Of a DNA stretch of 64,000 nucleotides, positions 1-11,320 are shown in pieces; the stretch's first letter is position 1, and every line of letters begins with the position of its first letter. Location of the stretch: assembly GCA_017562135.1 (NCBI GenBank), contig QEYB01000211.1:1-64000 (forward strand), written 5' to 3'. A program made the position numbers and the translations under genes. This stretch comes from Dipylidium caninum (taxonomy: Eukaryota; Platyhelminthes; Cestoda; Cyclophyllidea; Dipylidiidae). The notes beneath the pieces were generated by a model, which worked only from the letters and a program-made list of their open reading frames with translations, made no database searches and was not told the origin of the DNA.

Positions 1-1560
1 TGAACGAGGGTGTACGAAATTGGCTTTGAAAGACACTTTTCCACAGAGAGAGAGGAGACGCGAGACAAGACGTCGTAGAGAAAAACCTTGATAAGGGAGC
101 AGGGGAGAGAAGCTGAGTCGTATTTAAAAAGCAATTACGCCTTCAGCAATGTAGCCTGACGAATATGTCACCTGAGAGGGAACGGTGTCAGTGTTTCATT
201 AAAGGAAAGACTAACCAGTGAGGTGTGTTGTAAATTGTGACCCACGATGAACACATGTGGCAGGTTAAGTGTTTGCTGAGTCACATGAACAGATTTGAGG
301 AGAAGGTTAAACATGCTTTCACGTTAGTGGCAAACTCTGCGATTATATTTCCATGACACATACCTTCATACATACTGATCCAAGGGATTGCATTAAATGC
401 AATACAATAACCAAACCGTCAGATATTAGGCTCCAGTAAGGGGCGATGAAAAAATAATCATTTTATCAATATGAGAAGAGAGCAATTTTTTTTGTTATCT
501 CCAGAAGGGTTACTGAAGAAATACCGTGATTAGGCGGAAGAAGAAGCCAAATGCTTGACATTGTTTTAGTCGATTGGAGGTCTGATCTGAGGTGTAGTTG
601 AAGAGTATATTTGTATCGTTTTTGGTCCGGTCGATTGCATTTACGGTCTCCGCACGTGTGAGCGGGTTAGTTTTACAATGTGTTGGTTTTTATGATGGTT
701 ACCCAGTCTTATATAAGTCTTTATGTGACAATCCACGCAAACTCGTCCACCCGGCTTGCGAAATGTAATGATGCCAGGTGCCGCTTGGTTTTATGTTAGG
801 TTTTGATGAGGTTAAGAACAGAGAGTTTGTTTAGTGTAGTGTAACTTAGTCCACATTCTTCGCCCTAAGCCCTATTAGTTCAGAATTTGTCACTTTCATG
901 CAGCATTACTAACAATGACCAATGCAAGCCGTGTTCATACCTGGTAAAGAACTTCACTCCAATCCTAATTATGCCAATCATTCGTCACTTAGATTTTTTT
1001 CACAACGGAAAAGGAGCGCATTGTTTATTGATTCTCATATACTTCTTTTGATGAGCACTAGGACTCGACGGTGACGAATTGCAAAGTATTGTGGTCAGTA
1101 ATGGGTAATTAAGATCAGAATATTTCCATTTAGTTAAGAGTTAACTCATGGTACAGCTGGACAATCTGCGAATGAGCGCAGAGTCGCACCTTGCTGGATG
1201 GAGTGTAGCGCGACCTCTGAAATGGCCTTGTAGTAGTTGCATCGCATAAACGTTTCTCTTTACAGCGACTACGAATGCGCCAAAGAATCCGGGTCATTGA
1301 TAGTTTAGGTCTGTGCCTGTCGTTTACAAATTAATTCGGTTTTAATCCTGCAACTGGGACCGCCGTATACAATAGTCGTGTATGTGTACACTGGTCACCC
1401 GTCTGAATGTTAATTGTTCAGGAAAAAAAAATGTCACATGATGAACATATCATGATGGGTCACGACATTTCTTGCCTGACGGGCGTGCTCTGATTGCAAA
1501 TAGTTCCGCTTCATAAAATAGAAGCTCACTAAAACTGTGATGTTAATTGTTGTTTTTGTT
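1..1560. other. No gene seen
   Basis: No reading frame of note and no recognisable protein on either strand. The stretch is AT-rich and unremarkable apart from a small palindrome at 1429-1470. Confidence 0.6.
1429..1470. repeat. Imperfect nested palindrome
   Basis: An outer stem AAATGTC (1429-1435) pairs with GACATTT (1464-1470), and an inner stem CATGAT (1437-1442) pairs with ATCATG (1449-1454). It may be a remnant of a foldback element or chance; no function is assigned. Confidence 0.4.
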
Positions 1561-1569
1561 TACCGTTGT

Positions 1570-1975
1570 AGTTCTTGAAAAGAAGACGCGATTATCTCTT
1601 TGATGCATTTAACACTAATTGATCAACGCGGAGAGCAGTTGGAATACTGATGCGACAAAAGTATCTCTAGATGCCGCAACAGGCGATCCGATAAGGGACC
1701 GCCAACAGGCGAAGGATAAGAGCAGTCAAAAAGGGACATTAGACAGAAAGAAAAGTCCCCTGTTAGAGGATTACCAGATTGAAATGACAGAACGCACTGA
1801 CAAGCCCGCCTAAAGGCGTCTCAGGAACGAATCAATAGAATTTGGTAGATATCTATCTACTAAAGCCACAGGTACACGCCAGCAAGAGAGAAGCAACCGA
1901 AGATAGTGGAGAGTTTTTTTTTAACATATCAACAAACGCTGAAAATCTATGAACATTGAACCGTCTATTTACTTG
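1570..1975 (+). pseudogene. Decayed fragment related to 15.7-16.1 kb (inverted)
   Basis: Bases 1570-1910 match the reverse complement of 15715-16065 over their whole length, including a shared stretch reading LIDQRG near the start and KATGTR near the end. Bases 1908-1975 instead match the intron just upstream of the gene at 14.3 kb in direct orientation. The longest frame (1619-1813) codes for about 64 residues, rich in Lys, Asp and Ser. The reading frame is broken several times compared with the other copy, so this looks like a piece of the same duplicated locus, rearranged. The protein is not recognised. Confidence 0.5.
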
Positions 1976-3283
1976 TAGCCCTAATTATTCCAGTTAGCGT
2001 GGAATAAAGGTTCTATCTATTGGAGACGATGGACACCATATCCTGTTATACCTGCTCTTCCTCCGAAGCAACAAAATACCCTCGCTTGGTTCTCTCTCTT
2101 CCGCGCTAGAATACGAGAAAATGTCAAAACTTCTTCAATGCTCAAAGTACACGTTGACTCATCAATTTGCTCCCATCTCACATGCTTCAAAAGGAATATT
2201 GATCATCGACTTATTAGTGCCGGCCTGCGTAGAGTGTATTTCGCGCCGTACTCAGGCAAATAGTCATCACAAAGCAATAGAATTGTAGCATTTTACTTGT
2301 ATAGCACACCCTTTCTCCATACTGATAGTGACTTATTCTCTGACGAATGCTTGTTGCAAATGGTGCGTTGTGTAGAGTAAGCGGAAGTTCTCCTTCGCCT
2401 AAAATATATCTCACCCAGTGAATTGAGGGAGAAGTTTTTGGAAGGAAAACTGAATATTTTACGATTACGTTTCAGCATGAGGCAGTCCAACCGACCGTGA
2501 TATAAGAGAATAAGATAGAGGCTTAAGACGTCAAATGAAAAACAAGAAGGCGGCAATTTGGAGACAGAGTGACCGGGAACGTTTTGATAATACCACCTCA
2601 TAGCGTCGTCATTTTAAGCCAAGCAGGAAGACCAATCATAGGCCAAAGACAAGGTCATTCAAAAGCAATATTGCGCTAAGTAAGAGAAAGTCGCCTTCAC
2701 ATCTTGCATTTGAACACCACGATCCAAATTTGCCTTGAGTTGAGAAAGCCCCTTCTCATTCCACCTATTCTAGTGTTTCTACATCCGAATTACAACCACG
2801 CCAGTTGCGATCTCGTCTAAACAACCCATTACCGTAGCTCGATTTACCTCACCTTTCGCCTTCACACACAGTTTTGGACCTCCCACTGCGCCACTTTCGA
2901 GCATACCTCGAAATCAAACCAATTAACCCACGTTTATCCTCCTATGTCTCGTTTTCTCCAAACTCGGGCCCGAATCGACAATGCGACTCCGCTTACTACT
3001 TTTACTACGTAGCTCATTCAGAGTTCGCTTCCCGTCCTATTCGGCGTTACAGGAAGCCACTTTACTTAATTTGACGTTTGCTTCTCCTCTGATTGTTTTG
3101 CGAACAGAAGGAAGACAGGTAACGAACCGCCTCATCGCATTCTCAGTCAGGATTAAATGTACGCTATTTCAAGACTCGAAAAAATGGTTGTAAGTGAACG
3201 ATAGGACTCCTCTTCGGTAAGTGCCCTCTATTTACTGGTTTTTGTTCGCCTTGTCTCATTCTCTTTTTTCATGGCTATTGCAG
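1976..3283. other. No gene seen
   Basis: Only short chance frames are present (for example 2293-2601 minus and 2874-3193 plus). None resembles a known protein, and no second copy was noticed elsewhere in the window. Confidence 0.5.
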
Positions 3284-4790
3284 TGAAAGATCATCTATCC
3301 AGGCCGACGGCTCTTCTTCAGCGCCGGGTTCAGTCAGCATCCGTTGAATTGTGGCCTTATGGAGAGCTTGGCAGAAGCACAATATCCGCTTTGACCATTT
3401 GAGCCCCATGGCTACAATCCATGAAGTGTAAAACTTATGTTCCTCGTGACGAGTCAGAACTGTTGGTGAGTCTTTATGTTTGCTAAACTTTTATAAGCAG
3501 TATTGCTAACAGGCCGTTTAAGCTTCGCCATCCTCCTCCCCATTCCTCTGGCCATTTAAATTTGCCCTTTTTTATCTGTGTTGCAGACTCAGATACTTAA
3601 CCTTCCTACGAGTGAAGGCGACTTGCTTACGGGGACTGGGTGGAGGACAAGCCAAAGTTGCCTTTCTGGTCGAGGACAATCTCAGCAGTGGCAAGGCATC
3701 CGCCCACTCGCAAGAGTGGCTTATTTGCGCCACTGCCGAACGTGGTAGAAGTCAACAGTGCTTCTTGGAGGAAAGCGGCCCGAGGGAGAAAAGAAGAGAG
3801 GCCCTCTTTTGAACAAAGACAGGGTTTTGAAAAGTCTTGCTACAGCTAATGTTAGCAATATGACCAACCTTAAGCGCCGTCCGATATACACTTACGCCCG
3901 GCCTTACTACTGTTGGTTGAAAGTAAAATGAAGGACGAAGTTAGTTTAAGAAAGATGTCGAATTGAGGTTGGAAGTGAAAGTGTCAGCACAATGGAAAAA
4001 TTGAAGAGCCGGAAATGAGCTGAGAAAGAGTATGGGATGAGAAGTGAGACCGAGTTCAGGGTCAATGGCTTTGGCAAGGATCGAGAACCGAGTGGAAGGA
4101 GGCTTAGGCGGAGACGGAAGGGACGGAGAACAAGGAGAAGAGACGGAAGCGAGGACAAAAGTGGGGAAAGAATTCATTATTAGAATTAGATTGTGGTATT
4201 GAAACTGAATCACAAATCAAGAAATAGAAGCAGCAAGAAGAGGACGAATTACAATTGGAGGGCAATTTGCCATGCGCAAAAGAATTTCTGAGGAAAGAAG
4301 ACTCTGAGTTCGTAGAAGAAGCACTCGAGCAAAATTTGTGAGCGGGTCACTTCATCTTCAGGTCATCGCAATCCTCCCCAGTTTAAAGTGTGGTTGCAAT
4401 GATTTACTGTTGATCATTGACTGGAAAAATGTCTCTCTTTATAGACCGCCAATCCCAACGCGCAACAGAGAAACCAGAAGAAACCATTCCACAGGGGGCC
4501 CAATTCCGTAAAGCCAATTTGATTATTGCATTTTCTTTGAAAAGCATTGGTGAAAAGTTGGTCGTCAATTCGGGGCAAATTTGAAGCGCCATAACTTTTC
4601 CTATGTTTGCTGTGGAAGAGAAAGAATCAACGCGAGCTTTTTTTTGCTTCTAGTAGCGAAGAGGCAGGTGAAATAGGCAGATAATAAGGCTACCAGTTAC
4701 TAGGAAGTTCATATTAATGGAATTCGGGTTTTGTCTGTTGGTTAAAATAAAACTCTTCCACTTTTTGCGTGTTGTTCTCTTCTGGCGGGG
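3284..4790 (+). pseudogene. Insertion-riddled copy of the Cys-motif acidic protein gene
   Basis: Second copy of the gene at 14298-15630, in the same orientation and aligned exon by exon. Homology starts at the first exon boundary (AG at 3282-3283); the DNA before it differs. Between matched landmarks (start of exon 1, start of exon 2, end of the acidic exon) this copy measures about 303 + 775 bases, against 279 + 718 in the other, so it is roughly 8% longer. Most of the excess is single inserted bases, many of them repeats of a neighbouring base, scattered through exons and intron alike. The reading frame is destroyed throughout. Either this is a dead duplicate, or it is the same kind of locus represented by uncorrected long-read sequence. 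The pattern favours the second view. Confidence 0.7.
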
Positions 4791-5459
4791 ATCTGTGGCC
4801 TTAATCCTCCCCAGGGTTCCCCTCCAACACTCCTGGCTCCTGGGTTGCTGGAGGATTGAGCCACCCTGTTACCACCGGCCCAACGGGGGAAAAACAAAAC
4901 CACCGCCTTATTAAACGTACTTGGCAGGGGCCCCGGCTCCAATTGTGTCCGCCACCCCTGTTTTTCCCACTCTTTCTCTCCTGTTCCCTTCATCTCTCAA
5001 CGGTGGCTTTTTCCCACATTTATTCTACAAAATCGACGTTTCCTTACTCAGGCGACTTCAGGTGATGTGTAATGTTGAGGGCGTTCAAATCTTCGATGTC
5101 TCAATTGGCGTTACAGAAGGCAAGGCAACACCTTTGGAAGTGGAAAGCGGCAGTTTCGGTGTAGCCAGTGGAAACTTATTTTCATGAGGAGAAGGAGGGG
5201 TCGGGTGGGAACATGGGAGTGGCACGAACTCAGATTGTCCTATTTTGGCATGCGCAGTGTGGTAGGAGAAAACGACGAAGTCGAGTCCTTTTGGGAAGAG
5301 TGCAGATTTCCCGGCTGATATAATCTGGAAATGCCAACAATACCTCGAAGATTAGATGCCCGTCGAGGAGGAGGAAAAGCGAAGAGTGGGTGTGGTGGGG
5401 TTAGTTTGCTGGGTTACGATAAATTGTCATTGAAATTAAGTAACACCTATTAGCTCATT
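4791..5459. other. No gene seen
   Basis: GC-richer stretch after the homology with the 15.7 kb region fades. Several overlapping short frames exist on both strands (4717-5187), but none resembles a protein family. Confidence 0.5.
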
Positions 5460-7492
5460 TTAGACTGCTAAGCTGGAACCCGTCTTCCGCATTGCCATTA
5501 TCATGTGAGACTGTGGACTACTCTTCTCCATGGGAAAATGAGTTGAACAGACGGTTAGTTGGGGAGCGGCAAGAGGCCAGTGGCACCCTTTCATCCCTTT
5601 CGTCGGCCAATTTGGCTTATGCCCCTTGATGAACCCCCCTCACCCACAACATCGGGCAAAATTCTGGAAACACAATTAACGCGTGAGATTTGGTATAGTG
5701 GGGGAAAAGTGCGGATCGCCGTACCCACCACCAAAACCCCATGACCTTGAGGGAACAATCACATGAGAATTATGACGAATTTTAATCAAAAGGTGCTTAT
5801 ATTTGCTACTGACACCCTGGAAGGCGGAATTAGATCATCATAGGAGAAGTTTAAGGATCGGAGACTGACGGACGTGGCCTAGAGCGTCATCCTGTCTCCG
5901 CCGTGTTAGGCGAGATGATTGATCACAGAGCCCCCCTGTTAACTCCATTGGCCACACAGCCCCCTCCATGACGCTGCCTCCAAAGGAGGACCGGCAAGAC
6001 CTCGTCTTCGTTCGGGTCACTGCTGTGCACCACTAGTCGAGTCGGGACTAAACAATTGCCTGAGCGCGGGTGGTGGTTTTGAGTAAAAGCTTTAGGGGTA
6101 GAAGAGCTCTGATTGCGTGCTCTCTTGGGGACCAAACTCGTTTCGGTGATAGCCCTGTTCAGAAATGAGGAGTGTTGGGGCAGGCGTTGGGGTGGGGAGG
6201 TAAAGGAACGAGGTGCGCTTTAGAGCACGAGGGAAGACTTCTGCTTGTTTCCTCCTCCCTCTCCTCCCCCCGAAAAAAATTGCCTCACCTACTTATTCCT
6301 TCCTAGGCCACGTCCTCCGCAGGTTATTGATCGCTTAACTCCTTCACGAGAAGTTCAACATACCTCTTTCATCAACGCAATTGCTAAATCAGCGATTCGC
6401 TGCGCGCTACTCAAACAGAGATAAGTAGAGCGTCATCAAATGACTTCATTTGGAATCAACGGCTCCTTCCTTTCTATCATTCTTTTTCATTGCGGTACTC
6501 TAGCAAACGTTGGGATATTCTTGCTAGAAGAACAACTCGCATGGGCGTGAAGGAAAAAAGGTATAAGCAAGGGAGTTGGGAGACGTTGACCACCAGAGAA
6601 GCAAGAAAGTGTACGCGTTGACTCCTGCCACCAACGACACTGCCAATTCAAATGGCTCTTGCTTTGCCCGAAGGTGATCGCAACACGGAGTCACAACTCG
6701 GGCCTTTGTCGTACCCGGCCCCTGGGGCAGACTTTTCCGTCTCCTACCTGTCAGCGGCCACGGCATCTTCAGTCACTACACCGACTGCGAAACTCAGGCG
6801 GCGACTTAAACAATGGTCCTCACGCGCGAACGTTAGACGCAGGATTAACCTCTTCTATTTCCAGGCATGATGCCCTTAACACTCTTCATCTACGGACGCT
6901 TCTTTCTAGACACCAAAGCTATCCACATCTCCTACTCCCAAATCGCCGTACAACTGTGCTACCTTCTGATCCCCGCCTTCCTTGGCATGCTGGTGAAGTG
7001 GCGTTGGCCGAAGGTGGCCAAGCATTGCGTCAGCCTACTCCTTAAGCCATCGATCTTTGTCTCCTCTTCTTCGTCATTGGATTCGGGATCTACGCCAATT
7101 TACCCATCTACGGCCAGTTGGGAGCCTATCCCCTCCTCTTCCCCACGGCAGTGACGCTCCATGGGCTGGATTTTCCCTCGCCTACGTAATCGCCTGGCTG
7201 TGTCGGCGTTCTCTGACTGAGATAATCACAATATCGATAGAGATGGGCACTCAAAACATTGGAATTGCGACTCTCGTTCTCATCTACTTAATGCCCCAAC
7301 CCGAGGGCGGCGTCCATCTTTACACCCATACCACTGATGATTGCATACACCATTGTGGTGGCTAGGAAAGGAAAATGCGTACAATGCTGTCGGAAGAAGA
7401 AGGGTAGTGCAATTACAGAAAGGAACGCAGAACAAACACGAACTGTGAGGTCCTCCCCAAAAGATCACCTCTTCGAGACGGCCCCTCTTTAA
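5460..7492 (+). CDS. SLC10 / sodium-bile acid symporter family protein (frame-broken)
   Basis: Multi-membrane-span transporter of the SBF/SLC10 family, which move bile acids, steroid conjugates or related anions across a membrane with sodium. The clearest exon is 6865-7492: a pyrimidine-rich tract ending in CAG at 6862-6864, then the family signature MMPLTLFIYGRF, several hydrophobic segments, EIITISIEMGTQNIGIA, the motif PQPEG near 7300, and a Lys/Arg/Cys-rich cytoplasmic tail ending in TAA at 7490-7492. Earlier parts are weaker: LLFSMG and KRPVAPF followed by LMPL at about 5510-5635, and a segment at 6650-6795 that fits the unwound-helix region. Three single-base frame shifts are needed in the last exon (near 7040-7052, 7159-7163 and 7303-7307), yet no internal stop or lost motif is seen within the corrected reading. 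That suggests sequence error more than decay. The substrate cannot be inferred. Confidence 0.8.
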
Positions 7493-8019
7493 GTGTCGCC
7501 GTCTCCACACCACTCTGTGCACTTTCTGTTCACAGAAAATCTAATCACTCACTGATTCCTTCTTTTTTGGTTATTTTCCCTGCCATTTCAACAAAAGGAT
7601 ACGAATCTAATAATCTAAACGAGCACAATCATTACATCAGTTAACTTGATGTATTCGCGAAACACAAGGGACTACTTTAAAATGAGGAAAGATTACACGG
7701 ATGGAAAGAACAAAACCGCACCAGAAGCACTACTCAAATTAAATAACACACCCGAAATGTGTTTCAAATCTTCATACCCGACTGAATAGTAGGCAAATAC
7801 GAAGGCCGACATTTCGCCATGAACAGAGTAGCAATACGAGAATTGGGGCTTAGGTTTATTTATATCGCCTTCGCTCAAAAACACATGCACTGGCGCGCGT
7901 GTAGCTTTTCCTTTATGAATGACCTTGTGCTTCGAAACCTTGCTCCTCTACGGGAGAAATAAATTCCTTAATAACCAAACGGAACGAAGAAAAGGAGGCA
8001 TCAATGCACAAAATAACGC
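7493..8019. other. Intergenic, no gene seen
   Basis: AT-rich spacer between the SLC10 stop and the UTP11 pseudogene. The small frames on both strands (7693-7890 minus, 7919-8107 plus) carry nothing recognisable. No poly-T tract, which would mark a retrocopy tail, is visible just below 8020. Confidence 0.5.
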
Positions 8020-8748
8020 CTATATCCAGATCGTCTTTGCTTCACGCTTCCGGATGGCAAGTTTCAGTTGTTCAGCCCTAGTTAAACGATCCGGAAGCTC
8101 CGCCTAACCGGCTGCCTGCAAGCGCATAACTTCATCTGCCACAGAGGCTGATCAGCTGGCAGAAATTTGAGTTGGCACCATCGAAGAATCAAACGATGAC
8201 TTCACAGTACGCGCCTCCTCGATTGTCTCCACAAAAACCGTTCGTTTAGGTTTGAGGCGCTTGGATGTCACTGAAGGGTCTGCGGGCAGGAGGTTGAAGC
8301 GCGACTCAAGCGCTCGAATTTTTGACAGCTGCGTTGCCAGTTCGTGACGTAGACATAAAAGGTCACGAAAAAGTGTGTCAACTCTTTGACAGTCATTGTA
8401 CTTCTTGCTAATATCCAGGAGAATATGACTCTTTTCCACCTTAGCAGTCGGAATTAGCGCGAAAGAGTTAGCCACAACATGGGCGGAGTTATGCATGGCC
8501 AAATAAAATTCATCTTCATTTTTCGTTAAGGCCTTTCGTCAAAGTTCGCGAAGACGTCCTCCTCGTTTGTATTCCTCGTCTTTAGCTCACAGAACAAAAA
8601 ATGTGTTTTTGGGAAGCGGCTTTAATTTGGCTTTGGAAGCCGGCTAGGCACATTGAGTGTTATGTGCGTGAAAGTGGAAGCCCTGAGACCCTTCCATATG
8701 CAAGCGAACATTTCGCTTGTGTATATTTTTGAACGAGGCGAAAGGCAT
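8020..8748 (-). pseudogene. UTP11-like U3 snoRNP protein, processed pseudogene
   Basis: One uninterrupted frame of 243 codons runs from ATG (8746-8748) to TAG (8020-8022), close to the family's usual length of about 250. UTP11 is a component of the small-subunit processome that matures 18S rRNA in the nucleolus. Supporting features are the basic N-terminus (SFKNIHKRNVRLHMEGSQ), the block RKALTKNEDEFYLAMHNS that matches the family's strongest motif, a helical middle, then KRTVFVET, which fits the conserved VFFFDT strand. Inside are five in-frame stops: TAG at 8644-8646, TGA at 8587-8589, 8539-8541 and 8152-8154, and TAG at 8104-8106. Two of the TGAs sit exactly where the family has arginine, as expected from CGA to TGA decay. 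The absence of introns over the whole length suggests a retrocopy. No frame shift occurs. Confidence 0.78.
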
Positions 8749-9489
8749 GCTAGCACGACAAGTCAACACTGCCTTCAGTACTCCCTTCCCTATTGGTCCA
8801 CTCGAAAGAAGGACATAGCAGCGTTTCAGTGGCTATTAAGTGAAAAACTCTTCCCCTAGAAAATGAAGTTGGGCAAGGAAAAGCTCAGGAAAGAAGTCAA
8901 ATATTCACAGCAACTACCGCATGAGTTTGCGAGAACAACTTAGCTGCTGTCGCATGATGCGATGGTACCAGTGTTCAGGTCACCCGCGAGGGTGTGCACC
9001 AATCTGGTTTGCAAGTGGTAAGGTAAGAATGTGAGCGGTAAAAGCCTCCTCGCCCAAGACTCCAGTGGAGAAGGATGTGGACTCACGAAGTTGTTGAGAT
9101 GACAGCCGTTTGTGGCATGTTAACATTTGCCTATCCGACAATTTCTTTTCGGTAAACCTTAAGCTTCCAAGTGCCCAGCAAGAGCCAGTACAGGAGCTTC
9201 AAACGTCAATCTCCTCTGAAAGACTATCGAAGAGCACATCAAGTTCTCTTCACCAAATATTGAATTATCCGTTCGCGTTAAATGCCATGAGTATTACACG
9301 CCGCATCTTGCACTCGCTAATTTGTGCATTGGTCATGGGCTTAAGTCACAACACAGAACCTGACAATACAACGTGTCGTCCATGGTTTTTAGGCCATATT
9401 TACCACAGTAACAACGCTCCGTCGTTCTCCATCCTATATTCCACTTTATTCGCAAATGTCTCCTTGACGGTGTTAGACTGACACTTATG
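8749..9489. other. Intergenic with one open frame
   Basis: A plus-strand frame of 123 codons (9110-9481), Ser/Leu-rich, lies just before the GTPase gene. It is not recognised and may be chance. The rest holds nothing notable. Confidence 0.4.
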
Positions 9490-11320
9490 ATTGGACGTCG
9501 CTATTCTTGTGCATCCGGCAGTTTGTCGATCGTCTCCGCATTTAAATGAAGTCCGTGGTGAAGGTGGCAACGGTCGGAGCGTTTACCTACGCAGCGTTGA
9601 CGCACATACCCTTACCGATATTGTCACGCAGAATCCGAAGATACGGTTTATCGTAGGAAGCCATTCTAAGACTAATATCCCTCTCCTTTTTTGCTTAGGC
9701 TAGCTATAGCTACCCGTGCAGTTATCGATGCAATGTTTTCTTAGGCGTCAAGGCAACTGATATTGACGCCGCCGTGCCATTTGGCATTTCATTCTACGTT
9801 AGTAATCCGATCGAGCCAACCAGATTGGTAGGTGATCTCGACAGACACGATCAACGCATTCCTGTTGCCCAAGGCGGTGTGTACGGCTCGCTCGTCACCA
9901 ATTACATCGGGTGTCCGGGGAGGCTCGATCTCTCGTGTTGGATCTATAGGTGTAACTGCCGCGTAATTCACATTCTTCGGCTAACGTCAGACATCGGCCT
10001 TATCGGACTTCCGAATGCTGGGAAGTCTAGTCTACTGCAGGCACTGTCGAGTTCTGAGGCTAAAATTGCTTCATATCTACTCACCACACTGAAACCTCAA
10101 TTTTCCGCGATTAGCTATCCACATCATCGCAGAATCACCATGACAGATCCACCCAGTAAGTCGCCCGCCGTTATCATTTCGTGTGATTTTGATGTAAATA
10201 TCCTTTTGATTATTCTGTTGCGTTGTTATTAATCCTGGAATCATTCGTTTGTGTCAGGTGTTCTGTGTTATTCAGGTGTGAGATGAAAGTAACTGTCTAT
10301 CGTGGAATCAAGGGGCATCTGTTTGGAGGTGCTCTTTGTTTTGTGTTTGCGACAAAGCCCTCGCTAGGCAGTTATCAGCCACTTTCCACAATTATTGCAG
10401 GGTTTTATCCTTGTGAACTTTGTCCACCTCTTTTCCACGCCACGAGCATTTGCGATCAGCCGATCACTTCATATAAGGAGACTTGAGTGAGAGTCGTTGA
10501 GAAGTTTCATGAAATAAGGTACGCTGCGCAGTATTAGCATTAGTTGGTCGGTGGTGTCCGAATGCGTGGCGACTTGTTCCTCGTCTCCCTGCGCTCTCTA
10601 ATACGTGGTTTTGGTGAATCGTTTCATAATGAGGAAAAGTTTGCGAGATTTGTGTGTTTTTCACCTTCACTATTCTCCCATCGTACGCTCTCGTTGCGGT
10701 GTTTCTTGACATTTTTTTGTCTCTTCCCTTTGAGAAGTGTTTTAGTCATTTGAAGTTGTTTAATCACTCGACTAACATTAACGCCCTTGTAATGCTGAAT
10801 ACCCTCCAAGGACGGTTTCGTTAACTATTGAGGCCTGATGAGGTGCGAGGTCTCTTGCCTTGTGTTCACTAATGCCGGTGTAGAAAAGGAAGAATGTGTT
10901 GATTAATTTTCTCACTATCATAACGAACGTCTGGCCTTGTTTGGGGGCAGCACAGCAAAGACTTCAATGTCCGATATCAAAGAGGTGGGAAGAGAACGGG
11001 AGACAGTTAATGTTAACAGGAGTTGTGTAGAAAAGAAGCCGTAGAGTTTGCGGTTTGAAGACTTGCTTTATCTAGACCGATTCCTCTTGCATCACTCTCC
11101 TTGCGCCAGGTCTGGAAGACATAGCCACCAAATTAGGTGGCGATCAGCAGTCACGTGCGTCCCGGCCGCCGTTGCGTCGCACGGCCTTCCTGAAGCAAGT
11201 GGAGCGAACCGCCTGTCATCTGGTAGTCCTGAACTATCTGGGTTTTCAGGCCAACCAACACGCACCACTGTGTGGACCTATAGCAGCCGCGGTTTTACTG
11301 GTGAGCCAGTTGCAACGTTA
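9490..11320 (+). pseudogene. OBG-family GTPase, GTPBP10-like, two exons, degraded
   Basis: OBG GTPases bind ribosomes; GTPBP10 assists assembly of the mitochondrial large subunit. Exon 1 (about 9490-10155) has the Gly-rich OBG domain (GEGGNGRSVYLR; later DRHDQRIPVAQGG) and then the G domain: GLIGLPNAGKSSLL is the P-loop and TTLKP the switch I region. It ends at a consensus donor GTAAGT (10156). Exon 2 begins at 11110 after a pyrimidine-rich AG, and its RTAFLKQVERT matches the FLKHIERT block of the family. The joined phase is correct across the 954-base intron. Signs of decay: G3 reads D-P-P-S where the family has DxPG, a frame break lies near 9675-9700, a stop follows at about 11316, and no clear NKxD motif follows. 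It is a broken gene, or one further damaged by sequence error. Confidence 0.75.

Noticed and set aside
3941..4213. Minus-strand Ser/Pro/Leu-rich frames
   Set aside because: Antisense to the acidic region of the Cys-motif gene copy; the codon pattern of that region creates open antisense frames.
6524..6766. Minus-strand frame of 80 codons
   Set aside because: Antisense to the SLC10 gene, with no similarity of its own.
8152..8502. Stand-alone 116-residue coiled-coil protein (KXD1-like)
   Set aside because: The same frame continues on both sides past single stops and matches UTP11 from end to end.
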